DNA from: Candidatus Falkowiibacteriota bacterium
Lineage (GTDB): Bacteria; Patescibacteriota; Patescibacteriia; Patescibacteriales; UBA12465
Assembly: GCA_903847415.1 (NCBI GenBank)
Contig: CAINDR010000020.1
Coordinates: 1 to 39,678, forward strand
Direction: 5' to 3'
Length of the DNA stretch: 39,678 bases
The notes under the pieces were generated by a model, which saw nothing but the letters and a program-made list of their open reading frames with translations, had not been told where the DNA came from and searched no databases. Below are positions 10,011-18,039 of this stretch, one piece after another. How positions within the stretch are numbered: the stretch's first letter is position 1; the number at the start of each line of letters is the position of its first letter. The translations under genes and the position numbers were made by a program.

Positions 10011-10967
10011 TCAGATAATCTTGGTAATAATTGCAAACCAAGCCAGGGCAATCCATTGAATAACATAGATAACTGTGACATTTTTACTACAAAAAGTCAA
10101 AATAGAAAGGAATTTATCAGATAATCGATAATAATTAAAGTTGATAATTCCTAACCAAAAAACCACAAACGATCCCATCATCAAGACGGATCCCAAGTTA
10201 TGCCGCCAAAAAGATAGTGATGATAAATTTGGATCAACTAGTAATAAAATAAAACCTAAATAAAAAATAGGAATCATCTTCAGAAGAGCATTTTGATAAA
10301 ATCTTTTTTTATCGTTTACTTTAATCAAAATAGTGCCAAAATAAAAACCAATGAGCGAATAAACAAACCAAGGAAAAAATGGAAATAAAACATATTCAGC
10401 TACACCAAAAAAAGGTTCAACTAAATAAACCAAAACTGGATTAACAAAATTTAGTTGAAATAACATTGGTGATATCAGGGCAACAATCAACGCAATGACT
10501 AAATAATAAACAGGTCTAATTTTTTGCCACCTTAACAATGAAATACCAACTAGACTTAATCCCGCCACCTGAAAAATATCTATTTCCAATAAATAATCAA
10601 GGGGGCGCAAGTGATAAATAATCCTTTCAGGATTTTCAATAATACCAAAATATTGTAACAAAATTAGTGGTAGATAAAAACGAAAAAAAGATAGAGCGTA
10701 ACCAAAAATAATCAATTTCAATCCCCTAAAAAATAGTGACCGAGGATCACTATTATGTGAACTAACAATATTTGCCCCCATTAAAAACAAAAAGACTGGC
10801 GCTCCAAATATAATTGCCACAAATAACACAGCGCTATCTAGAGTTGAACTATGAAAAAAACCACTGAAAATTAACTGCCAAGTGTGCTGAATAATCATTA
10901 AAAAAATTGCTATTCCTCGCGCAACGTCAAATTCTATATTTCTTTTTTTTAATAATTCCGTCTGCAT
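10011..10967 (-). CDS. Multipass membrane acyltransferase-like protein (DUF1624/HGSNAT type)
   Basis: The 318-residue protein is almost entirely hydrophobic, with about nine or ten predicted membrane helices. It opens with RNIEFDVARGIAIFLMI followed by QHTW, resembling the R-x-x-x-x-D-x-x-R-G start and conserved His region of the heparan-alpha-glucosaminide acetyltransferase/DUF1624 family and related acyltransferase-3 proteins. Such proteins move acyl groups onto sugars across the membrane. The substrate cannot be told from sequence. ATG at 10967 lies 4 nt after the xthA stop, so the two are probably co-transcribed. A generic membrane acyltransferase call is safer than a specific one. Confidence 0.65.
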   Translation of the reverse strand: MQTELLKKRNIEFDVARGIAIFLMIIQHTWQLIFSGFFHSSTLDSAVLFVAIIFGAPVFLFLMGANIVSSHNSDPRSLFFRGLKLIIFGYALSFFRFYLPLILLQYFGIIENPERIIYHLRPLDYLLEIDIFQVAGLSLVGISLLRWQKIRPVYYLVIALIVALISPMLFQLNFVNPVLVYLVEPFFGVAEYVLFPFFPWFVYSLIGFYFGTILIKVNDKKRFYQNALLKMIPIFYLGFILLLVDPNLSSLSFWRHNLGSVLMMGSFVVFWLGIINFNYYRLSDKFLSILTFCSKNVTVIYVIQWIALAWFAIITKII

Positions 10968-10971
10968 TAAT

Positions 10972-11751
10972 TTAGCCTTTCAAGTTCTCCACCTCAATTC
11001 CCACCGGAGCATGATCTGAGCCAGTTGTTTGATCAAGAATAAAAGCTCTTTTGAGGTGTTTTTTTATTTTTTCTGAAACACAAAAATAATCAATCCGCCA
11101 GCCAACATTTCTCACTCGAGCCATCGCTCGATAACTCCACCAAGAGTATTGAATTTTATTATCATTTAAAAAACGGAAAGAATCAACAAAGCCTTGATCA
11201 ATAAAAGAAGTCATCCAAGATCTTTCTTCATTGGTGAATCCGGGGTTACCAATATTTTCCTTTGGTCTTGCTAAATCAATTTCTTGATGAGCAACATTAA
11301 AGTCGCCACAAATAATTACTGGCTTCTTTTTTTCTAGTTTTTTTAAATTAAGAACCAAATAGTTATTGTAGGATATTTTGTAATCTAGTCGCGAAAGCTC
11401 GTGATTGGCATTAGGAAAATAACAATTTACTAAATAAAAATCAGCAAATTCCAGAATTTGGGTTCTCCCTTCGTTATCAAAACTTTCCTCTCCAAAACCA
11501 TTTTTAACACTAATCGGTTGAACCACCTGATCACGAACTAAAACAGCAGTACCACTATATCCTGGCCTGGAAGCGCTATTCCAATATTCGAGGTAACCAG
11601 GGAAATCGAAAGTAGTCTCCTCTTGCGTGCTTTGAGAAATCTTAATTTCCTGCAAACACAAAACATCGGGCAATTCTGCCCGAAGAAAATCAGTGAATCC
11701 TTTTTTGAGTACCGCACGGATACCATTAACGTTCCAAGAAATTAACTTCAT
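10972..11751 (-). CDS. xthA: Exodeoxyribonuclease III / AP endonuclease
   Basis: The 259-residue protein is an ExoIII-type exonuclease-endonuclease-phosphatase fold enzyme that cuts DNA at abasic sites in base-excision repair. It starts MKLISWNVNGIR with metal ligand N7 and QE at 34-35 (E35). Further signs are ICGDFNVAHQEID in the middle and the C-terminal SDHAPVG, which holds the catalytic Asp-His. I chose ATG at 11751 because the family begins at this Met; an upstream in-frame TTG at 11805 would add 18 non-family residues and overlap the divergent promoter region. It is transcribed divergently from the dsbA-por operon. Confidence 0.93.
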   Translation of the reverse strand: MKLISWNVNGIRAVLKKGFTDFLRAELPDVLCLQEIKISQSTQEETTFDFPGYLEYWNSASRPGYSGTAVLVRDQVVQPISVKNGFGEESFDNEGRTQILEFADFYLVNCYFPNANHELSRLDYKISYNNYLVLNLKKLEKKKPVIICGDFNVAHQEIDLARPKENIGNPGFTNEERSWMTSFIDQGFVDSFRFLNDNKIQYSWWSYRAMARVRNVGWRIDYFCVSEKIKKHLKRAFILDQTTGSDHAPVGIEVENLKG

Positions 11752-11775
11752 AGAGAAATAATTATGTGATATAAT
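11747..11775 (+). promoter_or_regulatory. Promoter of the dsbA-por-pilin operon
   Basis: An extended -10 element, TG-A-TATAAT, has its hexamer at 11770-11775. A weak -35 (TTCATA, 11747-11752) lies 17 nt upstream and overlaps the xthA start. Transcription would begin near 11782, giving a leader of about 29 nt before the ATG at 11811. Confidence 0.6.
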
Positions 11776-11810
11776 AATGATACTAAAAATTAGACATTCT
11801 TTCAATCAAT

Positions 11811-12602
11811 ATGGATAACGAATTACAAGATCGAATTCGCTTAGCGGACATCAAGGCTCGACATAAAAACAAACTAAAGCCCTGGTATAAAAAATGGTGG
11901 GGGGTAACCACCATTATCCTCGCCATGATTATTCTTTCTTTAGTAACAATGGCCGTGCTCTATGTTTACCAAAGCGCCAAAAGAATTAATGCTGATCGAG
12001 AAGCGCTTTATTCCGGCAAAAGACCAGATTTGATTAAACTGTTAGTTGAAGGGCAAAACCGTCCTTTTCTTGGCAACCCCGAAGCTAAAATTGTGATTGT
12101 CGAATACTCAGATTTTGCTTGCCCTTACTGCAAAGACAATCAAGCTGCCATCAAATCCATCTTGAAAAAATATGGAGCTCAAGTCAAGCTAGTTTTTCGC
12201 AACCTCATTCTTCATGAAGATTCTGAATCATTATCACTAGCTGCTCTCTGTGCTGGCGAACAACAAAAAAATGGCAATAGTCTTTTTTGGCCAATGCATG
12301 ATCAACTATTTAATTTGCAAGGAAAAATCACTGCTGCCGATTTACCAAAAATTGCTACCGGACTTGGCGCAAATGAAGAAACTTTTAACACTTGTTTAAA
12401 GAGTGGAAAATATTTGGGAATTTTAAATATCGACATGGAAAATGCGAATGCTCTTGAAATTACTGGTTCCCCAACTTGGTTTATCAACAACTACAAAATT
12501 GATGGCCTCGTCACCGAAGAAGAATTAGAAAGTATGATTAAGGAATTGATTACTAATGGTCCAGGAGTTGACGAAACAAGTGTCACTCCAGAAACAAAAT
12601 AA
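11811..12602 (+). CDS. Membrane-anchored DsbA-like thiol:disulfide oxidoreductase
   Basis: This 263-residue protein has a cytoplasmic basic N-terminus, one membrane helix (about residues 32-54) and an external thioredoxin-fold domain of the DsbA/DSBA-like (thioredoxin_4) type. The redox motif is C104-P-Y-C107 in SDFACPYCKDN. A GSPTWF segment near residue 220 is the usual cis-Pro loop, and EEELESMI matches the C-terminal helix. Such proteins oxidise or isomerise cysteines outside the membrane. It is the first gene of the operon, ending 4 nt before porG. The operon also encodes three very Cys-rich exported proteins, which are the natural candidate substrates (inference). No partner DsbB or VKOR is seen in the window. 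Confidence 0.88.
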   Translation: MDNELQDRIRLADIKARHKNKLKPWYKKWWGVTTIILAMIILSLVTMAVLYVYQSAKRINADREALYSGKRPDLIKLLVEGQNRPFLGNPEAKIVIVEYSDFACPYCKDNQAAIKSILKKYGAQVKLVFRNLILHEDSESLSLAALCAGEQQKNGNSLFWPMHDQLFNLQGKITAADLPKIATGLGANEETFNTCLKSGKYLGILNIDMENANALEITGSPTWFINNYKIDGLVTEEELESMIKELITNGPGVDETSVTPETK

Positions 12603-12606
12603 AAAC

Positions 12607-13179
12607 ATGCAAGAAATTAGAATTCATGGACGAGGAGGACAAGGGGTGGTCACAGCGGCTGAATTAATTGCGACTGCTGGTTTTTTTGCTGGCCTTCAAA
12701 CTCAAGCCTTCCCTCTTTTTGGCGTTGAAAGAAGTGGCGCTCCAATTTCTGCTTTCGCCAGAATTTCCAAGGAAAAAATTATCACTAGAGATCAAGTCTA
12801 TCGACCAGATTTTTTAATTGTTCAAGACTCAAGTTTATTAAGCCAAAAAAATATTTTTTCTGGTTATTCTGAACATACTTTAATTATTATCAATAGCGAA
12901 AAAAGCTCAAAAGAACTAGCCAGCTACATCAAAAAAGAGGTGGGCATAAAAATTAAAGAAAAAAATATTTATAGCGCACCAGCTACCGAAATTGCTATTA
13001 GAATTATCGGAAAAAATATTATCAATACTGTTATTCTTGGTATTTTTGCAAAAGCCAGTCAATTACTTACTTTAAGCGACTTAGAAAAAGCAATTACCAA
13101 AAAATTCCAAAACAAGGACCAAGAAATTATTAAGAAAAATTTAGAAGCAATCAAAGAAGCTTATGACTACCAAAAATAA
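12607..13179 (+). CDS. porG: 2-oxoacid:ferredoxin oxidoreductase gamma subunit
   Basis: The 190-residue protein starts MQEIRIHGRGGQGVVTAAE, the hallmark of the gamma subunit of pyruvate/2-ketoisovalerate:ferredoxin oxidoreductases, followed by FPLFGVERSGAP. The complex oxidatively decarboxylates a 2-oxoacid to acyl-CoA and CO2 and passes electrons to ferredoxin. I set the start at ATG 12607, where family similarity begins, not at an earlier in-frame codon inside dsbA. Its end overlaps porD by 17 nt. The order gamma-delta-alpha-beta is that of four-subunit Thermotoga-type POR, although here two extra genes intervene before beta. Pyruvate versus branched-chain oxoacid preference cannot be decided. 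Confidence 0.92.
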   Translation: MQEIRIHGRGGQGVVTAAELIATAGFFAGLQTQAFPLFGVERSGAPISAFARISKEKIITRDQVYRPDFLIVQDSSLLSQKNIFSGYSEHTLIIINSEKSSKELASYIKKEVGIKIKEKNIYSAPATEIAIRIIGKNIINTVILGIFAKASQLLTLSDLEKAITKKFQNKDQEIIKKNLEAIKEAYDYQK

Positions 13180-13396
13180 TTCACTTAGTAATAAAACTGG
13201 CAATTGGCGAACTCATCGGCCAGAAATTAATCACCAAAAATGCATCGGCTGTTCTTTGTGTGCAAAAATTTGTCCAGAAGCTTGCATTGAAATGAAAAAC
13301 CACAAAGCCTTTGTGGATGACGATTATTGCAAAGGATGCGCTCTCTGCGCTCATGAATGCCCAGTGAAAGCGATTGAAATGAAAGAAGATTTTTAA
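13163..13396 (+). CDS. porD: 2-oxoacid:ferredoxin oxidoreductase delta subunit (2x[4Fe-4S])
   Basis: This 77-residue ferredoxin-like subunit has two classic cluster motifs, CIGCSLCAKICP and CKGCALCAHECP, each C-x2-C-x2-C-x3-C-P. It carries electrons from the catalytic subunits to external ferredoxin. The N-terminal stretch GNWRTHRPEI is typical of PorD preceding the clusters. It overlaps porG by 17 nt and is followed 1 nt later by porA, so translational coupling is likely. Confidence 0.95.
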   Translation: MTTKNNSLSNKTGNWRTHRPEINHQKCIGCSLCAKICPEACIEMKNHKAFVDDDYCKGCALCAHECPVKAIEMKEDF

Positions 13397-13397
13397 T

Positions 13398-14564
13398 ATG
13401 AAAAAAAATCAAAAACAACTATTAGAGGGATCAAGGGCAATTGCCCTAACGATTGCCAATATTCAACCAGAGGTGGTGAGTGCTTATCCAATTACTCCGC
13501 AAACTCATATCGTTGAAGACTTAGCAACTCTTTACGCTAGCGGAAAATCAAGTTTTGAATATGTGCGCGCTGAAAGTGAATTTTCCGCTGCCTCAATCGT
13601 AATGGGGGCAAGTGCTGCTGGCGCTAGAACTTATAGTGCCACTAGTGGACAAGGACTACTCCTTATGAATGAGGTGGTCTATTGTATTGCCGGTTTGCGT
13701 CTTCCGGTTGTCATGACTGATGCCAATCGAGCGATCTCGGCACCAATCAATATTTGGAATGATCATAGTGATGTAATGACAATTCGCGATGCTGGTTGGT
13801 TTCAGTTTTTCGCTGAAAATCACCAAGAAGCTGTTGATCAACATGTCTTGGCTTATAAACTAGCTGAAAAGCATCGTTTACCAGCAATGATTAATGTGGA
13901 TGGCTTTCTTGTCACTCATTTATTTGAACCCGTAGAAATCCCCAGCACGACTTTAATTAAAAAATTTCTTCCCAAAAGACCGGTTAAAAAAGGAGAGGTG
14001 CTTGATCCAAAACATCCAAGTACTCTTGGCGAATTCTATGGACCAGAATATTACTTCGAATCCAGACAAAAACTTCACGAAGATTTAATGACGAGCATTA
14101 AAGATATTAATAGTGAATACAAAAAACTACAAAGAATATTTGGACGAAAAAATAAAGAAGCAAGAATTGATAATGGATTACTTGAATATTGTGGACCAAA
14201 AAAACCAAAGAAAATTATTGTCGCTATGGGTTCAGTAATTGGCACTATTAAAGAAACCTTGAAAGACAAAAACCACCAAGATGTTGGCGTTTTAAAAATA
14301 AAATGTTTTCGTCCCTTTCCATATCAAGAAGTAAAAGAGATTCTTAGGAACAGCGAGCAAGTAGCAGTTCTAGAAAAGATTTCCAGTAATGGCAGTTTTT
14401 CACCATTATACTTAGAATTAACTGCCGCTTTGCAAAATGAAAAAATCATTATCAATAATTTCATCGCTGGCTTAGGTGGAAGAGATATTAGTCGAGCAAT
14501 TATTAAAAAAATGCTCAATTCAATTAGCGCTAAAAACATTAAACCGATTTTTCTTGGTAAATAA
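13398..14564 (+). CDS. porA: 2-oxoacid:ferredoxin oxidoreductase alpha subunit
   Basis: The 388-residue protein matches PorA. LEGSRAIALTIANIQPEVV leads to the AYPITPQT motif (about residues 29-36), then VRAESEFSAASIVMGASAAGARTYSATS, the region that contacts the thiamine diphosphate ring across the dimer. Domain II follows (VAMGSVIGTIKE...VLKIKCFRPFP), as in the alpha subunit of four-subunit enzymes. The ATG is 1 nt after the porD stop. Beta does not follow directly: two pilin-like genes lie between porA and porB, all on one strand with gaps of 11-24 nt. Confidence 0.94.
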   Translation: MKKNQKQLLEGSRAIALTIANIQPEVVSAYPITPQTHIVEDLATLYASGKSSFEYVRAESEFSAASIVMGASAAGARTYSATSGQGLLLMNEVVYCIAGLRLPVVMTDANRAISAPINIWNDHSDVMTIRDAGWFQFFAENHQEAVDQHVLAYKLAEKHRLPAMINVDGFLVTHLFEPVEIPSTTLIKKFLPKRPVKKGEVLDPKHPSTLGEFYGPEYYFESRQKLHEDLMTSIKDINSEYKKLQRIFGRKNKEARIDNGLLEYCGPKKPKKIIVAMGSVIGTIKETLKDKNHQDVGVLKIKCFRPFPYQEVKEILRNSEQVAVLEKISSNGSFSPLYLELTAALQNEKIIINNFIAGLGGRDISRAIIKKMLNSISAKNIKPIFLGK

Positions 14565-14575
14565 TTATCAAAAAT

Positions 14576-15838
14576 ATGAGAAAACACAAAAAAAACCTTT
14601 CTAAAAAAGTTTTTACTTATTTTATTGGCGTTTATTTTGTGCTTTCTGGGATTTTAATAAGTAGAAATGATATTTTAGCTGCTGGTGGAATTGGCACGGC
14701 CTGCACAAACAACGCTGAATGCACTTATGGCTTGTATTGCTCAACTGCTCCAATCTCAAACTATCCAGCCAATACTTGTATTCCACAAGCTACTGCTGGA
14801 GCAACGCCAGTGACCACCGCTGATATGACCGAAGTCTTGGCCCCCAAGAAAAAGATGGTTGAGACAATAAAATTTACACCCCAAATCGGAATACCGGGGT
14901 CTTTTGAAAAAGGAACTGCTTATGACGCAGGGGAACAAAAAATAAATTCTACTACCGGAAAAACGGAGATGGCCACTAATCTCTTTTCCAAATATCTTGG
15001 GGCATTTTACCGCTACGGCTTATCCATTGTTGGTCTTATCGCAACTGTTACTTTAATGGGTGGTGGAATTCTCTGGTTAACTTCGATGGGGAATGATAGT
15101 AAAATTACTAAAGCCAAGGAAATGATTTTTGGTAGCCTAGTTGGAGTTGCCCTCCTTTATGGATCATACTTAATTCTCAACACAGTTAACCCAGCAATGG
15201 TCCAATTAAAAAGTATTAATACCCCAATTATCGCGCCAGTTGAACTAATCTGCTGTCAATTCTCTAATGACGCCAAAATGATTACTGATGAAAAGTGCGT
15301 TAGTGAGAAGGGGAAAAGAAAATATGGTTATAGCAAAGAAGGTAGTTTGTGTGTCAAAAATGGTTGTTGTGTTGTCACAATCAAAACTACAAAAAACGAA
15401 TATACTCAATGCCTAGAAACCAGTAGTGGTCTTTGCAAAATGAAATTTTGGAATCCTACTTCCTTTAAATTCCATGATGCTCAGTGCTCAGATCCAAAAT
15501 CTGGTGTCTCCGCTATCTGTGCTAATAACATGTTTAATTGTGAGGGAATAGAAGACGGCGAAGACTGCCAATATAACGTGGGAACTACAAAAACAAACAA
15601 AATCACCAAAGAACTCCCTGGCGCAACCTGTTATGGTGGAACTTGTTATCTTAGCGGTGATCAAATGGGCCTAGGAATGCCATGCGGAAATCGTCCTGGA
15701 AGTTTATGCTATCGAAATAATTGCAGTGGTAAAAGTAGCGATGGAAAAGAATTGTATACGGACAAAAAGGATGTTGATTTTAAGGATAATTGCGCAAAGG
15801 GATTAAGTTGTTGTAATACTAAAACCGCTTCTGAATAA
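14576..15838 (+). CDS. VirB2-like type IV secretion pilin with Cys-rich extensions (paralogue 1)
   Basis: The 420-residue protein has a basic N-terminus and signal-like helix (about 11-36), a small Cys-rich module (CTNNAECTYGLYC), a linker, then two membrane helices at about 147-167 and 184-203 around the basic loop GNDSKITKAKEMIFG. That pair is the TrbC/VirB2 or T4SS-pilin architecture. The C-terminal half, from about residue 225, is rich in Cys (ICCQFS, NGCCVV, LSCCNT) and likely outside the cell. Ordinary VirB2 pilins are about 100 residues, so this is a large fusion. It starts 11 nt after porA and is followed 20 nt later by a close paralogue. Substrate, and even assembly into a pilus, are unknown. 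Confidence 0.8.
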   Translation: MRKHKKNLSKKVFTYFIGVYFVLSGILISRNDILAAGGIGTACTNNAECTYGLYCSTAPISNYPANTCIPQATAGATPVTTADMTEVLAPKKKMVETIKFTPQIGIPGSFEKGTAYDAGEQKINSTTGKTEMATNLFSKYLGAFYRYGLSIVGLIATVTLMGGGILWLTSMGNDSKITKAKEMIFGSLVGVALLYGSYLILNTVNPAMVQLKSINTPIIAPVELICCQFSNDAKMITDEKCVSEKGKRKYGYSKEGSLCVKNGCCVVTIKTTKNEYTQCLETSSGLCKMKFWNPTSFKFHDAQCSDPKSGVSAICANNMFNCEGIEDGEDCQYNVGTTKTNKITKELPGATCYGGTCYLSGDQMGLGMPCGNRPGSLCYRNNCSGKSSDGKELYTDKKDVDFKDNCAKGLSCCNTKTASE

Positions 15839-15858
15839 CAAAAATAATAGTTAACGTT

Positions 15859-17142
15859 ATGAAAATAAAAAATAATAAACAAATAATAATAAGGATATTT
15901 GGATATTTTTTTGTTACCTATTTTTTATTAACCGGAATTCTTGTTAGTCGCACAGATGTTTTTGCTTATGGACTCGGAACCGGGGAATCTTGCGCCAAGG
16001 ATGAAGAGTGTGATGGTGCAAATAATCTTGCCTGCATTATTCCTCCAGGTGTTTGTGCTCCACCAGGATCAGGGACTCTTTGTAATTCTAATAGCTATTG
16101 CGAAAATCAAATCGAGCCAAAAGGAACAATGTCTTGCCAAAAAGTTTGGGGACAAGGATATTGTTTGCCAAAAACAAAAATTCCCACCAATCTCGATTTA
16201 AATGCAATTGAGGAAAATTACAAACCAAAAACAGCAACCAAGCCAGTTGAATCCTTAAAATTTACCCCCCAGGTTTCAATTCCTAATTCTTACATCCAAG
16301 GAACGGTTAAAGTTGGCTATTCTACTGGCACAAAAATGGCAAGTGATTTATTGCCACAATATGTTGGCAGCTTCTATCGCTATGGGTTAATGATCGTTGG
16401 GCTAATTGCGACTGTCACTTTGATGGGTGGTGGAATTCTCTGGCTAACCTCAATGGGAAATGATAGTAAAATTACTAAAGCTAAAGAAATGATTTTTGGT
16501 AGCTTGACCGGAGTGGCCTTGCTTTATGGATCTTATTTAATTTTAAATACCATTAACCCGGAGCTGATCCAGCTAAAAACAATTGAAAGCCAAAGTATTT
16601 CCAAAGTGGAACTGGACAATGTCTGTTGTCTCACTGCCAGCAAATCTTTTATGACCAACTCCACTCAGTGCTTAAAAGAAAATGGGAAAAGATTTTCTGG
16701 CGCTTATGCTAAAAATGGCCGATGCGAACAAGGTGGTTGTTGTGTAAGAAGTGTGCATTTCAAAAATAACACAAAAGATCCCCAAGTTTTAAAATGCACC
16801 AAAAAAACAGATAAAAAAAATGGATGTGAGCCAGATGTTCTCTCAAGTAACGGCAATAACCTTGTTTCTGAATACAAAGATTTTTCCTGTGAATCATTAG
16901 TGGAGTGCAAGGGAACGAATTTTGATGTTTGTGAGGGCGTAGAAAATGGAAAAGGAGTATTTGGTGGTTATTGTTTTGATGGTTTCCTTTTAGACGATGA
17001 GGGAAAAGTTGGAGAAAAATGTGGAAGAAGTGGCGGAATATGCACAAAATTAAAGGCATCAGAATCTTGCGATGACTGGGACGCTAATGGAAGAAGTTGT
17101 GCTGAAAACGGAGTTTGGTGTTGTGTTGGTGGCCGATATTAA
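15859..17142 (+). CDS. VirB2-like type IV secretion pilin with Cys-rich extensions (paralogue 2)
   Basis: The 427-residue protein repeats the plan of its upstream neighbour: an N-terminal signal-like helix (about 12-34), a Cys-rich module (CAKDEECDGANNLAC), a linker, and two membrane helices at about 176-196 and 213-232 with the same GGGILWLTSMGNDSKITKAK core. A divergent Cys-rich C-terminus from about residue 253 follows (NVCCLT, GGCCVR, VWCCVGGRY). The membrane core is nearly identical to paralogue 1 while the outer domains differ strongly, as expected of a tandem duplication with diversifying ectodomains. It sits 24 nt before porB and has no SD. Confidence 0.8.
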   Translation: MKIKNNKQIIIRIFGYFFVTYFLLTGILVSRTDVFAYGLGTGESCAKDEECDGANNLACIIPPGVCAPPGSGTLCNSNSYCENQIEPKGTMSCQKVWGQGYCLPKTKIPTNLDLNAIEENYKPKTATKPVESLKFTPQVSIPNSYIQGTVKVGYSTGTKMASDLLPQYVGSFYRYGLMIVGLIATVTLMGGGILWLTSMGNDSKITKAKEMIFGSLTGVALLYGSYLILNTINPELIQLKTIESQSISKVELDNVCCLTASKSFMTNSTQCLKENGKRFSGAYAKNGRCEQGGCCVRSVHFKNNTKDPQVLKCTKKTDKKNGCEPDVLSSNGNNLVSEYKDFSCESLVECKGTNFDVCEGVENGKGVFGGYCFDGFLLDDEGKVGEKCGRSGGICTKLKASESCDDWDANGRSCAENGVWCCVGGRY

Positions 17143-17166
17143 AAAGATTTAATTATAAAAAGCGAA

Positions 17167-18039
17167 ATGAATACCTCAAAAAAACTCCTCCTCCCCGGAC
17201 ATAATGCTTGCGCTGGTTGCGGACAACTCGTTGCGGTGCAGGCTGTCATGAGAGGACTAAATGAAAATACAATTATTTCCAACGCTACTGGTTGTCTTGA
17301 AGTGACTTCATCTTCACATAACCAAAGCGCCTGGAACATTCCTTGGATCCACACGCTATTTGAAAGCGCTGCTCCAGTAGCTTCTGGTATCTTAGCCGCT
17401 TTAAAAAATAAAAAAATAAAAAACCCACCAACAATTGTTGTTCAAGCAGGAGATGGTGGAACTTTTGATATCGGTTTTGGCCAAGTAAGTGGGATGTGGG
17501 AAAGAAATGAAAAAGTTTTATATATCTGTTACGACACCGAGGCTTATTCCAACACTGGGATTCAAGCTTCTGGCGCAACTCCTTATGGCGCTTCAACAAC
17601 AACCACTCCAAATAGTGAATATTCAATTGGTTCAAGTCAAAAAAAGAAAGACATGATTGGGGTTGCTTTGTCTCATGGGTTGCAATACATTGCTCAAAGT
17701 ACTGCCGGCTTTCCTGATGACATTACTAAAAAAGTCAAAGCAGCATTGGAGTTTGATGGACCAACTTATATTCAAATTCTCTCTCCTTGTATTCCTGGCT
17801 GGAAAATAAAAAATGATGAAGCGGTAATAATGGGAAAACTAGCTGTTGAAACAGGACTCTACCCACTCCTAGAATACCGAAATGGGAAATTAAGCTCTTC
17901 CAGCGTTAATGATAACTTCTCAAAAAAACCAGTCACAAAATATTTAAATAGCCAAGGACGATTTAAACATTTAAAAGAATTAGATCTGGCTACTATCCAA
18001 GAAATTGCTAATAAAAATATTGAAAAGTATAAAATATGA
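17167..18039 (+). CDS. porB: 2-oxoacid:ferredoxin oxidoreductase beta subunit
   Basis: The 290-residue beta subunit carries the thiamine diphosphate site. The four Cys ligands of its proximal [4Fe-4S] cluster are visible: C15 and C18 (ACAGCGQ), C43 (NATGCLEV) and C208 (LSPCIPGW). The diphosphate-Mg motif is GDGGTFDIGFGQ, followed by YDTEAYSNTGIQASGATPYGA, which is typical of PorB. It is separated from porA by two pilin genes (about 2.6 kb). Its TGA stop overlaps the ATG of the pilin-peptidase gene (ATGA), so those two are translationally coupled. The use of TGA as stop here supports the standard code. Confidence 0.94.
   Translation: MNTSKKLLLPGHNACAGCGQLVAVQAVMRGLNENTIISNATGCLEVTSSSHNQSAWNIPWIHTLFESAAPVASGILAALKNKKIKNPPTIVVQAGDGGTFDIGFGQVSGMWERNEKVLYICYDTEAYSNTGIQASGATPYGASTTTTPNSEYSIGSSQKKKDMIGVALSHGLQYIAQSTAGFPDDITKKVKAALEFDGPTYIQILSPCIPGWKIKNDEAVIMGKLAVETGLYPLLEYRNGKLSSSSVNDNFSKKPVTKYLNSQGRFKHLKELDLATIQEIANKNIEKYKI

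Noticed and set aside
17285-17635. 116-codon minus-strand frame opposite porB
   Set aside because: It is fully antisense to a well-conserved porB, and its residues mirror PorB codons.
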